The notes under the pieces: generated by a model | Seen by the model: the letters and a program-made list of their open reading frames with translations, nothing else | Told to the model about the DNA's origin: nothing | The model's database searches: none | Program-made: the position numbers and the translations under genes | Source of the DNA: Bacteroidales bacterium | GTDB taxonomy: Bacteria; Bacteroidota; Bacteroidia; Bacteroidales; WCHB1-69 | Direction of reading: 5' to 3' | Length of the DNA: 64,000 bases | NCBI GenBank assembly: GCA_024400835.1 | Contig: JAKSMC010000004.1 | Coordinates: 1 to 64,000 of the forward strand | In this document: in pieces, positions 15,354-24,913 of the stretch | Position numbering within the stretch: position 1 is the stretch's first letter | Layout: each line of letters starts with the position of its first letter

Positions 15354-15371
15354 CTGGCTTAATATTGTATT

Positions 15372-17411
15372 ATGAAGAAACACACACTCCTTCTTCTTTG
15401 CTTTATCTTCGCGCTGTCCGCCGCCTTTGCAGACGGGCCGTTCCGCGTGCACCGCTTCGACAGTTTCAAAAACCTGCCAGTTGATTCTACCCATATCGTC
15501 TTTTTGGGCAACAGCATCACGGATATGCACGATTGGGCGGAGGCGTTCAACAATCCGCACATTCTGAACCGGGGCGTGTCCGGAGCACTGTCGTCCGAAA
15601 TTCTCGAGAATCTGGACCCGATTGTGTCCGGTCATCCCAAGGCTGTCTTCCTGATGATTGGCACCAACGACCTCGGCTCTGGCATTGCGCCGGCGCAGGT
15701 GGCCGACAACATACGGCAGATTGTCAAGCGATTCCGCAAGGAGTCGCCCGAGACGAAGCTCTACTTGCAGAGTATCCTGCCCAGCACTGTGGGCACGCGC
15801 ACCCTTGAGAACGAGCGCGCCACCAATGACCTTATCCGGCAGATTGCCCGAGAGTATAAGGCGGTATATGTGGATTTGTGGGATGCGCTTTTCGATATCT
15901 GTATGGACCATAATAATACGCTTGACGGATTGCACCTCAAGGCTTCCGGCTATAAAATATGGTGCGACATCATTTCCAAATATGTGGGCTCCGATTGCGT
16001 CTATCCGGGCAAAACCTTCGAATTCCAAAATGCCGGAAACCTCTGGGGCTCCAATGCGATGCGAGCCACCTATTTCAGTGTGCTTCCCGTACGAAAAAAC
16101 GACATACTCTTCTTCGGTGACGAAATGGTGAAATGCGGAGAGTGGCGCGAACTGCTGCACGGTTTGGATATCAAAAACCGAGGCACCGGCTGGGGCTATG
16201 ATGGTACAAGCAACAGTATCGCCACGGTGAAGGGGATTGTGAAGGCTGCCTTCAACAATACCGTTGGGAAGAATGAGGAACCACAGGCTATCTTACTTTA
16301 TACTGGAACTGGCAATGTGAACAGTGACGAACCTCTGAAAAGTGTGAAAACGCAGTATGCCATTCTGGTGCAGAGAATGATGAAGTACGCTCCGAACCGT
16401 AAAATCTATCTCGTGAGCCTTTTGCCGACTGAAGACAAAAACGACAGAATAATACAGTTCAATAGTTTCTTACAGCAAGTATGCCATGCTTACGATCAGT
16501 TGGAATACATAGACATCTATACGCCCTTAGTAAAAGATGGAGTTGCGAATCCTGAGTTTTTCTCGGGCAATTACTTGATGGATGAAGGATATCAAAAAGT
16601 GGCACACCTGATTGGCAATTGTCTGAAGGAAACTCCGCCCCTGACTCAAAAAAAAGAGGCAAATAATAGTAAGGTACGTAAACAAGATGACAAAGACATT
16701 CGTAATCAACGAGCCCTTTTGAAAAGAGCGTATAAGACTCAATCGGATGTCTTGTTGCAGAAGTTTTTTGAGAATTGGTCGAAGGCTTACAAACCCGATA
16801 CGGCAACAACGGATCCCTACATTGCTGAGGCCTACAAAGTGTTCTACGCTTTTTATGATCCGTTAGCTCCTGATGGCACAGGCCTTAATGGACCTCAAAC
16901 CCCGTCAGCCCATTATAATGAATCCCAATATTTTGTGGTTCGTCCTAAGTTGGAATGGCTGGGAATTGTCGATAGCATCATTGTCTCCTTTGACCCATTC
17001 CATATTGATTGTGAAAAACAAAATTGCTGCCTTTTTTATTACAAAAATGCAGAGATGTGGGATTCCAATATGGTTTTCTTTGCACCGATTTCTCATTCTA
17101 AATATCTCTATCTGACAGATGATTATCAAGAGGTTTTAGATGACTTCTTATTCGTTAAGAATAAAGACGAACAGAAATCACGAGCTGATTTTTTGAATCA
17201 TTATGTGTATTTTTACAAGTGGTGGTATTGGGAAAAGTACAAATATGAAACAGATCCGGAAGCTATTACTATGACGCTGGATTTTGATATGAAACGGGCC
17301 TATATACGCTATGATTGTTATCACCGATACTATCGAGGGTATGCTTATTTGGAAAAACGCGATGGCCAGTGGACGGTGGTGCGAAGGATATGCGATGTAT
17401 GTGTGGATTAA
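15372..17411 (+). CDS. Exported SGNH hydrolase with a second, inactive SGNH-like domain
   Basis: The 679-residue product has a signal peptide (residues 1-20). The first domain (about 40-205) has all SGNH blocks: GNS at 46-48 (Ser48), the NRGVSG glycine, GTND at 97-100, and DGLHL with Asp185/His188. The second domain (about 242-420) keeps the fold pattern but has GDE in place of GDS, TGTGN for GTND and no D-x-x-H, so it should be inactive and perhaps binding. Residues ~435-679 form a further domain shared with the next gene (NWSKAYxPDTxTTDPY, WDSNMVFFAP, KRAYIRY). The first domain resembles sialate O-acetylesterase/GDSL lipases; the substrate is unknown. Confidence 0.75.
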   Translation: MKKHTLLLLCFIFALSAAFADGPFRVHRFDSFKNLPVDSTHIVFLGNSITDMHDWAEAFNNPHILNRGVSGALSSEILENLDPIVSGHPKAVFLMIGTNDLGSGIAPAQVADNIRQIVKRFRKESPETKLYLQSILPSTVGTRTLENERATNDLIRQIAREYKAVYVDLWDALFDICMDHNNTLDGLHLKASGYKIWCDIISKYVGSDCVYPGKTFEFQNAGNLWGSNAMRATYFSVLPVRKNDILFFGDEMVKCGEWRELLHGLDIKNRGTGWGYDGTSNSIATVKGIVKAAFNNTVGKNEEPQAILLYTGTGNVNSDEPLKSVKTQYAILVQRMMKYAPNRKIYLVSLLPTEDKNDRIIQFNSFLQQVCHAYDQLEYIDIYTPLVKDGVANPEFFSGNYLMDEGYQKVAHLIGNCLKETPPLTQKKEANNSKVRKQDDKDIRNQRALLKRAYKTQSDVLLQKFFENWSKAYKPDTATTDPYIAEAYKVFYAFYDPLAPDGTGLNGPQTPSAHYNESQYFVVRPKLEWLGIVDSIIVSFDPFHIDCEKQNCCLFYYKNAEMWDSNMVFFAPISHSKYLYLTDDYQEVLDDFLFVKNKDEQKSRADFLNHYVYFYKWWYWEKYKYETDPEAITMTLDFDMKRAYIRYDCYHRYYRGYAYLEKRDGQWTVVRRICDVCVD

Positions 17412-17441
17412 GATGTTTGCTAATTTGAAAGTTTTGATGAA

Positions 17442-18596
17442 ATGCGTTATATTGCCGTAATATTATTCCTCTTTGTGTTGCTTTTGCCCGATATGACGGT
17501 GCAAGGGCAATCCCCTCGTCGGGGTATGATAAAAACACATCATATATCTCGAAAGGAAAAGCGGGAACAATACGATTATCAGTGCGAAATGCAAAACCGC
17601 CTCACAGCAAAAACCATCAATGGACATTATATTCCGAAAGATTTTGCCGACTGCTTCAAACAACTGGACAGCCTGCTGACAGACAAACAGATCCGTGCCA
17701 TCCAATCGCTGTCGAATCGACGTGATGTGGAATGGTTTGATATGAGTGTCGGCCTTTGGATACGTAATCATTGGGGACTTTGGGAAGGCTCTCGTTTGTC
17801 GCAATATTTGTCTCATTACAAGTTGACTGCGCCCATCTTTCAATCAAATGCAATCTTACAATATTATTATGACTATCTGCACGGCGATTTCGAACTCCAA
17901 TTCCAACGCGATCTTTTAAATACCGCTTATGAGAACCATTCAGACACGCTGTTGCAGGAGTTTTTTGAGAACTGGTCGAAGGCCTATCAGCCTGACACAA
18001 CGACAACGGACCCCTACGTAGCGGAAGCCTACAAAGTGTTTTACGCTTTTTATGATACGTTATTTGTTAAGGAACATTATGGGGAATCCCAATATTTTGT
18101 GATAGAGCCGAAGTTGCATTGGCTGGGGATTGTGGATAGCATTTGTTTGGATGAGGGCAGTGAAGAACAATTCGTTGAATCGCGGCCGCTTTTTACATTC
18201 AACAAATATTATGTTAATTCAGTGATGTGGGATTCCAATATGGTTTTTTTCGCTCCGATTAAACATTCCAAATGTCTTTACCTCACCGATGAATATCGGG
18301 AACTGTTAGATGATTTTTTCCCGGAAGGTGCGCATTTTTCAAGAGAGGAATTGGAACAAAAACCTCGTGCCGAATTTTTGAGTCGCTATGTCTATTTTTA
18401 CAAATGGTCTTATTGGACGAAATACCATTATGAGACAGATCCAGAAGTGACGGATATAACGCTGGATGTGGAGATGAAACGGGCCTATATCCGATATTCC
18501 TGGCTGCATCGAAACATTTTGGGCTATGCTTTTATGGAAAAACGCGATGGTCAGTGGATGCTGGTACGTATGGGCGGCGATGTGCTTGTGGATTGA
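17442..18596 (+). CDS. Exported protein sharing the C-terminal domain of the SGNH protein
   Basis: The 384-residue product has a signal peptide (MRYIAVILFLFVLLLPDMTVQGQ). Residues ~55-160 are specific to this protein. Residues ~165-384 are clearly homologous to the C-terminus of the preceding protein (LLQEFFENWSKAYQPDT, YVAEAYKVFYAFYD, YGESQYFV, MWDSNMVFFAPIKHSK, YVYFYKWSYWTKYHYETDPE). The tandem arrangement, 30 bases apart, points to duplication of this domain. I do not recognise the family. Confidence 0.65.
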   Translation: MRYIAVILFLFVLLLPDMTVQGQSPRRGMIKTHHISRKEKREQYDYQCEMQNRLTAKTINGHYIPKDFADCFKQLDSLLTDKQIRAIQSLSNRRDVEWFDMSVGLWIRNHWGLWEGSRLSQYLSHYKLTAPIFQSNAILQYYYDYLHGDFELQFQRDLLNTAYENHSDTLLQEFFENWSKAYQPDTTTTDPYVAEAYKVFYAFYDTLFVKEHYGESQYFVIEPKLHWLGIVDSICLDEGSEEQFVESRPLFTFNKYYVNSVMWDSNMVFFAPIKHSKCLYLTDEYRELLDDFFPEGAHFSREELEQKPRAEFLSRYVYFYKWSYWTKYHYETDPEVTDITLDVEMKRAYIRYSWLHRNILGYAFMEKRDGQWMLVRMGGDVLVD

Positions 18597-18648
18597 GAAT
18601 AATAGTTTTAAAGTGTGAAAACCGATTCGCGCTGTGAAAAGTGCAGAT

Positions 18649-18692
18649 ATAAAAAAAGTTCCAAACCGGCAAACGGTTTGAAACTTTTTTTA
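18649..18692. terminator. Bidirectional terminator between 17442 gene and pckA
   Basis: Stem AAAGTTcCAAACCG / CGGTTTGaAACTTT around a GCAAA loop, with an A-tract on the left and a T-tract on the right. It can terminate the rightward gene and the leftward pckA, which converge here. Confidence 0.8.
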
Positions 18693-18713
18693 TAAACTAA
18701 ACTGATTTTCGAC

Positions 18714-20336
18714 TTACAGTTCAGGACCAAACTTGATAAGGTCCTGACCTTGTTTGGTGTCGCTGAAGTTTTCGAAGTTCTTGATGAAGGAAGCGGCCAA
18801 AGTCTTGGCGTTTTCTGCGTAAGCGGCTTTGTCGGCCCAGCTGTTTTCCGGATTGAGGATGCTGTCTTCCACGCCGGTGATGTGTTTCGGGATGCGCAAG
18901 TTGAACGGTTTCACGATTTCCGTTTCGCAGTTCAAGAGCTCGCCGTTGAGGATGGCGGTGATGATGGCGCGGGTAGCCTTCAGGGAGATTCTTTCGCCTA
19001 CGCCGTAGCCGCCGCCTGTCCAGCCCGTGTTCACCAAGTATGCGGTTGCATTGTGCTGGTCGAGTTTCTTGGCTAGTTCTTCAGCATACTTTGTCGGGTG
19101 CAGCAAGAGGAATGCGGCGCCGAAGCAGGAAGAGAATGTAGGCTGTGGAGTTACGATGCCGCGTTCTGTACCAGCCAATTTTGCGGTGTAACCACTCAGA
19201 TAGTAGTACATCGTCTGTTCGCGGTTGAGAACGGAAACAGGAGGAAGCACGCCGAATGCGTCAGCAGACAAGAAGATGATCTTGCTCGGATGTGTGCCGC
19301 GGGATACCGGCTTTACAATATTATTAATATGGTAGATAGGGTAGGAGACGCGGGTGTTCTCGGTCTTCTCTGCGGAGTCGAAATCGATGTTGCCTTCAGC
19401 ATCAATTACGAGGTTCTCAAGCAGAGCGTCACGTTTGATGGCGTGGAAAATGTCGGGTTCTTTAGCTTCGCTGAGGTTGATACATTTAGCGTAGCAGCCG
19501 CCTTCGAAGTTGAACACGCCGTTGTCGTCCCAGCCGTGCTCGTCGTCACCGATGAGTGCGCGGTTTGGGTCGGTGGACAGAGTGGTCTTACCTGTACCGG
19601 ACAAGCCGAAGAAGATGGCGGTGTCACCGTCTTTGCCTTGGTTGGCGGAGCAGTGCATAGCAGCCATGCCGTTGAGCGGCAGGAAGTAGTTCATCACGGA
19701 GAAGATACCCTTCTTCATTTCGCCACCGTACCAGGTGCCGCCGATGAGGGCCATTCGCTCTGTGAGGTTGAAAGCAACATAGACTTCGCTGTGCAAGCCC
19801 ATCTCCTTCCAATCAGGGTTGGTGGTCTTGCCGGCGTTCAAAACGACGAAGTCAGGAGTGAAGTCCTTGAGTTCTTCATCGCTCGGACGGATGAACATGT
19901 TCTTGACGAAATGTGCCTGCCAAGCCACTTCGGAGACAAAACGCACTTTCATACGGGAGTCTTCGTTGGCACCACAGTAACCGTCCATAACGTAAACCTT
20001 CTTGCCAGTGAGTTGCTTCTGGGTGAGGCCTTTGAGGTGTTCCCAGGTCTTGTGGTCGATAGGCTTGTTGTCGGAACCTTTCTTGTTAGGATCTGCCCAC
20101 CAAACGTTGTTCTTGGTGTTCTCATCCATAACGATGTATTTGTCTTTAGGAGAACGGCCGGTGAAGATACCGGTATCTACGGACAAAGCGCCTGACTTGG
20201 TCAGATATGCCTTTTCGTAGCCGGTGAGTTCAGGGTTGGTTTCGTGTTTGTACAGTTCGTCGTAGGACAAATTGTGATAGATTTCAACGGGCTCGAGGAC
20301 GCCGAGGTCTTTGAGTTGTTCTTTTAAGTCTTTCAT
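18714..20336 (-). CDS. pckA: Phosphoenolpyruvate carboxykinase (ATP)
   Basis: The 540-residue product catalyses oxaloacetate + ATP to PEP + CO2 (EC 4.1.1.49). In anaerobic Bacteroidales it often runs in the carboxylating direction toward succinate. It has [10 protein letters not shown] near the N-terminus, the [15 protein letters not shown] block, kinase-1 loop [11 protein letters not shown] (about 245-255), metal motif IGDDEHGW and the C-terminal TGWTGGGYG. Length is standard. It is monocistronic between a terminator and its own promoter. Confidence 0.95.
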   Translation of the reverse strand: MKDLKEQLKDLGVLEPVEIYHNLSYDELYKHETNPELTGYEKAYLTKSGALSVDTGIFTGRSPKDKYIVMDENTKNNVWWADPNKKGSDNKPIDHKTWEHLKGLTQKQLTGKKVYVMDGYCGANEDSRMKVRFVSEVAWQAHFVKNMFIRPSDEELKDFTPDFVVLNAGKTTNPDWKEMGLHSEVYVAFNLTERMALIGGTWYGGEMKKGIFSVMNYFLPLNGMAAMHCSANQGKDGDTAIFFGLSGTGKTTLSTDPNRALIGDDEHGWDDNGVFNFEGGCYAKCINLSEAKEPDIFHAIKRDALLENLVIDAEGNIDFDSAEKTENTRVSYPIYHINNIVKPVSRGTHPSKIIFLSADAFGVLPPVSVLNREQTMYYYLSGYTAKLAGTERGIVTPQPTFSSCFGAAFLLLHPTKYAEELAKKLDQHNATAYLVNTGWTGGGYGVGERISLKATRAIITAILNGELLNCETEIVKPFNLRIPKHITGVEDSILNPENSWADKAAYAENAKTLAASFIKNFENFSDTKQGQDLIKFGPEL

Positions 20337-20391
20337 GCTGTGATAGTTTTATTATTACTTATTAATTATTGTCAGTTTTAAAAATAGGCCG

Positions 20392-20399
20392 CAAAGATA
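20392..20399 (-). promoter_or_regulatory. -7 box of pckA
   Basis: Minus strand TATCTTTG lies 55 bases upstream of the pckA ATG. No obvious -33 TTG. Confidence 0.6.
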
Positions 20400-20459
20400 C
20401 GAAAAAGATAGTCTGAATTTTTGAGGCTGTTATTGTCGTGTCATTGCTTTGTGTAAATG

Positions 20460-21806
20460 TTAGATTTTGGAAAGTTCGCCCACGAGTCTGTCGATGTCGC
20501 CGGCGCCGATGGTGAGGAGCACGTCGGGTTTGTTGGCTTGCAGGTAGGCGGTGAGCTCGTGTTTCTGCAAGACGCATTTGTTCTCACTCTCTATGAGGGA
20601 GAGCAGATATTCGGAAGTGACACCCGGAATGGGCTTCTCGCGTGCCGGATATATGGGCAGCAGGATGGTCTCATCGGGAATGGAGAGCACTTCGGCAAAC
20701 TCCTTGGCGAAGTCCTGGGTGCGGCTGTAAAGGTGCGGCTGGAACACGGCGCAGATGCGTTTGTCCGGATATATTTTGCGCACGGCGGTGATGAACGAAC
20801 GCATCTCTTCCGGATGGTGCGCGTAATCGTCAATGTAGATGAAGTCCTCGCGGTCAACAATGTAGTCGAAGCGGCGTTTGACACCGGCGAATGTGCTCAG
20901 CTTGGCCGCTATGTTCTGGTCTGTGACTACGTCGCAGACAGCAGGGTTGCGTTTGGACTCTTCCAGCAGCGCGCCTACAGCTGCGGTGGCATTGAGGACG
21001 TTGTACAAGCCGTTGGCGCGCAGCTTTAACCCGTGGAATTCGCGGTCAGGCGTGTGCAGGTCGAAGGTGGCCTGGTTCGGCGCTAACGTGATGTTGTAGG
21101 CGTGGTAGTCTGCCTCGGGGCTTGTGCCATATACCAACTTGCAGGGGTGGTTGACTTCGTGTGCGACGGATTCTTCCACGAGCAGCGTGGCGGCCTGGTT
21201 GGCGTATTGGTTGAAGGCGGCGACGAGGTTGTCGCGTGTGCCGTAGATGTCGAGGTGGTCGGCGTCCATCGAGGTGATGATGGCCACGGAAGGATGCAGC
21301 GTCAGGAAGGAACGGTCAAATTCGTCGGCTTCGGCCACGGCCATGACAGGGCGGCTGCCGAGCACGAGGTTGTCGTTGAAATTCTTGGCGATGCCGCCGA
21401 TGAATGCGGCAATGCTGACCTCTGGGGCGAGCAGGTGCGAAACCATTGAGGTGGTGGTGGTCTTGCCGTGTGTGCCGGCAACGGCTATGGACGGCATCTT
21501 CTCGGTGAGCTGGCCCAGCACTTGCGAGCGCTTGAACATCGGGACGCAGTGCTCGACGAAGTGTTGGAACTCGAGATTCGTCTTGGGCACGGCGGGTGTG
21601 TAAACCACAAAGTCGATGTCTGCGGGAATCTTCTCGCAGTTGTCGTCAAAATGGATGACCGCGCCTTTCTCCGTCAGCATATTGGTGATGGGGGAGGGCG
21701 TGAGGTCATATCCGAAAACTTCGGCACCTTCGGATAGGAAATATTGTGCGATGGCACTCATGCCGATACCGCCGATGCCGAGGAAGTATAGTCTGTTATT
21801 TTTCAT
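20460..21806 (-). CDS. murC: UDP-N-acetylmuramate--L-alanine ligase
   Basis: MurC adds L-Ala to UDP-MurNAc in peptidoglycan synthesis (EC 6.3.2.8). The 448-residue product has the N-terminal nucleotide-sugar site GIGGIGMSAIA (10-20), ATP loop GTHGKTTTTS (about 112), EADEFDRSF and DADHLDIYG in the central domain, and YAHHPEE in the ligase C-domain. GIGGIGMS rather than GxGGxAM argues for MurC over Mpl. Its start overlaps the stop of the PorE-like gene by 11 bases, so the two are coupled; this is outside the usual dcw cluster. Confidence 0.9.
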   Translation of the reverse strand: MKNNRLYFLGIGGIGMSAIAQYFLSEGAEVFGYDLTPSPITNMLTEKGAVIHFDDNCEKIPADIDFVVYTPAVPKTNLEFQHFVEHCVPMFKRSQVLGQLTEKMPSIAVAGTHGKTTTTSMVSHLLAPEVSIAAFIGGIAKNFNDNLVLGSRPVMAVAEADEFDRSFLTLHPSVAIITSMDADHLDIYGTRDNLVAAFNQYANQAATLLVEESVAHEVNHPCKLVYGTSPEADYHAYNITLAPNQATFDLHTPDREFHGLKLRANGLYNVLNATAAVGALLEESKRNPAVCDVVTDQNIAAKLSTFAGVKRRFDYIVDREDFIYIDDYAHHPEEMRSFITAVRKIYPDKRICAVFQPHLYSRTQDFAKEFAEVLSIPDETILLPIYPAREKPIPGVTSEYLLSLIESENKCVLQKHELTAYLQANKPDVLLTIGAGDIDRLVGELSKI

Positions 21807-23805
21807 AAATCAAGAAAACGGTTCTTCTGTTCTTGGCGCGTCCTATCTCGGTGCTGTTGTCCGCGATGGGCTGTGTCTCGCCATAACCTTTGTAGCGCAG
21901 CCGGCTGGCGGGAATGCCTTTGGCAACAACATAGTCGTATACGGATTTGGCACGCTGTTGTGAAAGTTTCATGTTGGCATCATCATTGCCTACATTGTCA
22001 GTGTGGCCTTGGATTTCGACCTTGACAGTAGGGTTGTCCTTTAGAAATTCAATGAAGAGCGCCAACACTATTTTGGAGTTCGGGGTCAAGGTGAAGGAGT
22101 TGGTCTCGTAGTAGATGTCACGCAGGTCACAAACCTTGCCGGTTTCGACTGCTTTGACTTCTGCATTCTTGGTCACAATTGGCTCCTTGAGTTGCTCCGG
22201 AGTGATGACCTGTGAGTCATAGGAGTGCCCCTCTTTTTTGACGGTGACAATCAAGGGCTGAGGATTGTCTTGTTTGATTTCCGTGGCGACGGCGTAAGTG
22301 TTGTTGGCGGCGCTTACCACGCCGGTGGATACCACATTGGCTGCGGTGTCGCGGATTTCCACAGTGGCACCTTCCAGGTCGCCGTCATCAGCGGTGACTT
22401 CGCCTTTGACAATGGCCATGGTGTGCGGACGAGCCTCTTCGTATAGCTCGAACTCGTAGAAATTCCAATCGGCATTGTCGATTTTGCGCGAACAGAAGTA
22501 GCCTGTCTTACCATCCAAACTGACAAAGAAGTTGACATCGTCACCATCGGAATTGATAGGATAACCGATGTTTTTCGGATGCTCCCAATTTCCCTTTTCG
22601 TTAAGTTTTGAATAGAAGATGTCTTGTCCGCCAATGCATTCGTGGCCGTTGGAGGAGAAATAGAGTGTTTTGCTGTCGGTGTGGAGGAAAGGAGAACGTT
22701 CGTCTCTTTCGGTGTTGATGGTTGGGCCGAGGTTGACGGGCTTCCTCCAAGTGCCGTCGCTGTTTCGCTGCGAGAACCAGATGTCAGATCCGCCAAGACC
22801 GCCAGGACGGTCGGAGGCGAAGAATAGGATTCTGCCGTCGGAACTCAGGGAAGGCTGAGACTCCCAGGAATCTTTGCGGTTGATGTTGGGGCCGAGACTC
22901 TGTGGTCTGCTCCATTCGCCGTCCTTGTATTCAGAGAAATAAAGGTCGTAGTTGTTGTATTTGACGTTGTTGATGGTTGTCGGCAGCAACATTGCGAAGA
23001 TGATAAGGTCGTTCGTGATGTTGATGGTGGGGCTGCCTTCGCCCTTCGCAGTGTTGAAGGGCTCGTCCAGGGCTTTGCCTGCGGGGAATTTGCCGTTTTT
23101 CTTCTGACTGCAGCTGAAGAATTCCTTGAGGTATTTGTCGCCTGGCCCGAAAGGCGTTTCATCGACCACCTCCTTGCGACGGGTGAAATAGAAGTATTCG
23201 CCGTCAGGGGAGAGCGTGCCTAAGTATTCGTCCGCTTTGGTGGAGATGCCTTCGACCTGCTTGGGCTCGAAAGGCACGGGATTGTTGAGCACTTCGTTGA
23301 AGAATTTGGCCCTGCGCAAAATAGTTTCCGCTTCAAAGAGTGTGGAATCTGATGGTGAGGAAAACATGTCCGGGTTTTCGATAATCACCTGCGCGAACTT
23401 GATGGCTTCGGGAAAGCGCTCGTTGAAGTAGGCGAGTTTGGCAGCATAGAGGTTGTGCTTGATTTTGAAATATGGGCACACATCGTTGATTCTGCCGAAA
23501 GCGGCTAAGGCCTTGTCCAAATCGGAATGATTGGTGGTGCGGGGCCTGTAGTTGTTGGCTTCCATCGGACGATAGTATCCGAGGGCATAGTAGTAGTTGA
23601 CCTCTAAATACTCGGGGTGCTCTTCCAAGATTTCATCATAGATGTCAAAGGCTTCGTCCTTTTTGCCTTTGTTCTGTAGGTCGCGGGCCTTTTTGTAAAG
23701 TTTTTCGCTTTCCTTGTCCATAGTTTGCTGGCAAGGATCGTCGTCCTGCGCGAATGCGGGCAACGTTAGCATAGCCAAAAGGAAAAGATAGAGCAGACGT
23801 TTCAT
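21796..23805 (-). CDS. PorE-like protein: TPR, PD40 propeller, CRD and OmpA domains
   Basis: The start at 23805 (MKRLLYLFLLAMLTLPAFAQ) gives a signal peptide; the in-frame ATG at 23862 does not. Domain order in the 669-residue product is TPR (about 25-130), PD40/WD40-like repeats (about 180-440; SPDGEYFYFTRR, SSDGRILFFASDRPGG, TLYFSSNGHECIGGQD), a carboxypeptidase-regulatory domain (about 455-540) and an OmpA peptidoglycan-binding domain (about 555-669; IQGHTDNVG, LSQQRAKSVYDY). This is the architecture of PorE, a periplasmic component of the type IX secretion system, although similar OmpA/PD40 proteins exist outside T9SS. No lipobox is seen, unlike what I recall for PorE. Confidence 0.75.
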   Translation of the reverse strand: MKRLLYLFLLAMLTLPAFAQDDDPCQQTMDKESEKLYKKARDLQNKGKKDEAFDIYDEILEEHPEYLEVNYYYALGYYRPMEANNYRPRTTNHSDLDKALAAFGRINDVCPYFKIKHNLYAAKLAYFNERFPEAIKFAQVIIENPDMFSSPSDSTLFEAETILRRAKFFNEVLNNPVPFEPKQVEGISTKADEYLGTLSPDGEYFYFTRRKEVVDETPFGPGDKYLKEFFSCSQKKNGKFPAGKALDEPFNTAKGEGSPTINITNDLIIFAMLLPTTINNVKYNNYDLYFSEYKDGEWSRPQSLGPNINRKDSWESQPSLSSDGRILFFASDRPGGLGGSDIWFSQRNSDGTWRKPVNLGPTINTERDERSPFLHTDSKTLYFSSNGHECIGGQDIFYSKLNEKGNWEHPKNIGYPINSDGDDVNFFVSLDGKTGYFCSRKIDNADWNFYEFELYEEARPHTMAIVKGEVTADDGDLEGATVEIRDTAANVVSTGVVSAANNTYAVATEIKQDNPQPLIVTVKKEGHSYDSQVITPEQLKEPIVTKNAEVKAVETGKVCDLRDIYYETNSFTLTPNSKIVLALFIEFLKDNPTVKVEIQGHTDNVGNDDANMKLSQQRAKSVYDYVVAKGIPASRLRYKGYGETQPIADNSTEIGRAKNRRTVFLIYEK

Positions 23806-23819
23806 GATGAAAAGATGAG

Positions 23820-23852
23820 GATATGGAGAGATGCAACGCATCTCTCCATATC
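23820..23852. promoter_or_regulatory. Perfect 15-bp hairpin upstream of the PorE-like gene
   Basis: Left arm 23820-23834 is the exact reverse complement of right arm 23838-23852, with the 3-base loop AAC. It lies 14 bases upstream of the PorE-like ATG and 19 bases after the tpiA stop, in the presumed transcript. There is no T-run in either direction, so it is not a classic terminator; an mRNA processing or stability element is more likely. Confidence 0.6.
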
Positions 23853-23871
23853 GATTATTCAATAAGTTGGA

Positions 23872-24654
23872 TTAGTTTTCGTGAAGAACGGTTTCGCCGG
23901 CTTCGATGATTTTCACAAAGTCGTCGGGCTTGAGGGAGGCGCCGCCGATGAGGCCGCCGTCAACGTTCTGTTGGGAGAAGAGTTCGAGGGCGTTCTTGGC
24001 GTTGCAACTGCCGCCATAGAGGATGTAGGTGTTGACAGCCATTTCGGTGCCGAATTTCTTTTCGATGAGGGAACGGATGAAGGCGAGCATCTCCTCAGCC
24101 TGTGCGGGAGTGGCAGTTTCGCCGGTGCCGATAGCCCAGATGGGTTCATAGGCAATCATCGTGCGTTCCATCTGTTCCGGTGTGAGGTTGTAGATGGATT
24201 CTTCAATCTGCTTTTGAACAACGTTGAAATGGTTCTCGGATTTGCGCTCTTCCAAAGATTCACCGCAGCACATCACCGGTACGATGTCGTTTTCGAGCAG
24301 ACGGAGCATCTTGTTGAGCACGATAGCATTGGTTTCGCCGAAGTATTTTCTTCTTTCAGAGTGACCGACGATGCAGAAGGCAACGTCCATGTCAGCCAAC
24401 ATTTTGGCGGAAACTTCGCCCGTGTAGGCGCCGTTTTCGAATTCACTGACATTCTGCATGCCTGCATAGAAATGGGAATTCTCGTCGTTGGCGTGGTCGG
24501 TGACCAACTCTGCGTAAATCATTGGCGGGCAGAGCACGACTTCAGTTTCCAAATTGTATTCGTCCAGTTTGTCTTCGATTTGGCAGATAAGGTCTTCTGC
24601 TTCGTCAAAGCTCTTGTTCATTTTCCAGTTTCCGATAACGATTTTAGGTTTCAT
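23872..24654 (-). CDS. tpiA: Triosephosphate isomerase
   Basis: Interconverts dihydroxyacetone phosphate and glyceraldehyde 3-phosphate (EC 5.3.1.1). The product is 260 residues, starting MKPKIVIGNWKMNKS with the active-site Asn/Lys. It has the catalytic His in FCIVGHSERRKYFGE, Glu in AYEPIWAIGTG and phosphate loops GGSCNAKN and DGGLIGGASLK. The start at 24654 is an ATG; a TTG two codons upstream is less likely. The gene lies upstream of the PorE-like gene and murC on the same strand. Confidence 0.95.
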   Translation of the reverse strand: MKPKIVIGNWKMNKSFDEAEDLICQIEDKLDEYNLETEVVLCPPMIYAELVTDHANDENSHFYAGMQNVSEFENGAYTGEVSAKMLADMDVAFCIVGHSERRKYFGETNAIVLNKMLRLLENDIVPVMCCGESLEERKSENHFNVVQKQIEESIYNLTPEQMERTMIAYEPIWAIGTGETATPAQAEEMLAFIRSLIEKKFGTEMAVNTYILYGGSCNAKNALELFSQQNVDGGLIGGASLKPDDFVKIIEAGETVLHEN

Positions 24655-24698
24655 ATTCAATGTTTTAAAATTAATAATACACTATTTAAAAAGGGCTG

Positions 24699-24706
24699 CA
24701 AACGTA
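24699..24706 (-). promoter_or_regulatory. -7 box of tpiA
   Basis: Minus strand TACGTTTG fits TAnnTTTG, 44 bases upstream of the ATG. It faces away from the rightward promoter at 24885. Confidence 0.5.
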
Positions 24707-24796
24707 CATAAAAAAATCGAATCCCAAGTCGTGTTTTTTTCCTTCCGACTATTATTTTTGGAAACTATCCTGTTCGTAGAAGAAATATTCGGGGGC

Positions 24797-24853
24797 AATG
24801 GTCAATGTTAAAAGTTTCAGGTTTAAAGTTTGCACGGTCAATGCCAAAGTTTC
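24797..24853. repeat. Heptad-period repeat array between tpiA and the aminopeptidase gene
   Basis: Seven-base units such as AATGGTC, AATGTTA, AAAGTTT, CAGGTTT, AAAGTTT run through the divergent promoter region, with one 8-base step near GCACGGTC. Same class as the arrays at 27806 and 28570. Confidence 0.55.
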
Positions 24854-24884
24854 ATCATGGCAGAAAACAAATCTGAAAATTGTT

Positions 24885-24892
24885 TACCTTTG
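24885..24892 (+). promoter_or_regulatory. -7 box of the aminopeptidase P gene
   Basis: TACCTTTG, 21 bases before the ATG at 24914. An in-frame start at 24830 lies upstream of this box and so would not be on the transcript, which decides the start. Confidence 0.6.
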
Positions 24893-24913
24893 CAGCCTCA
24901 AATTTTCAGCCTT

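Noticed and set aside
15270-16160. 296-codon minus-strand frame opposite the SGNH gene
   Set aside because: It is a shadow of the SGNH coding sequence and would need to read through its promoter region; no signal or domain.
19098-20195. 365-codon plus-strand open frame opposite pckA
   Set aside because: It mirrors pckA codon by codon, has no start signal or domain, and arises from GC-biased third positions of the real gene. The same holds for long antisense frames at 23881-24711, 31176-32507, 37865-39418 and 55156-56511.
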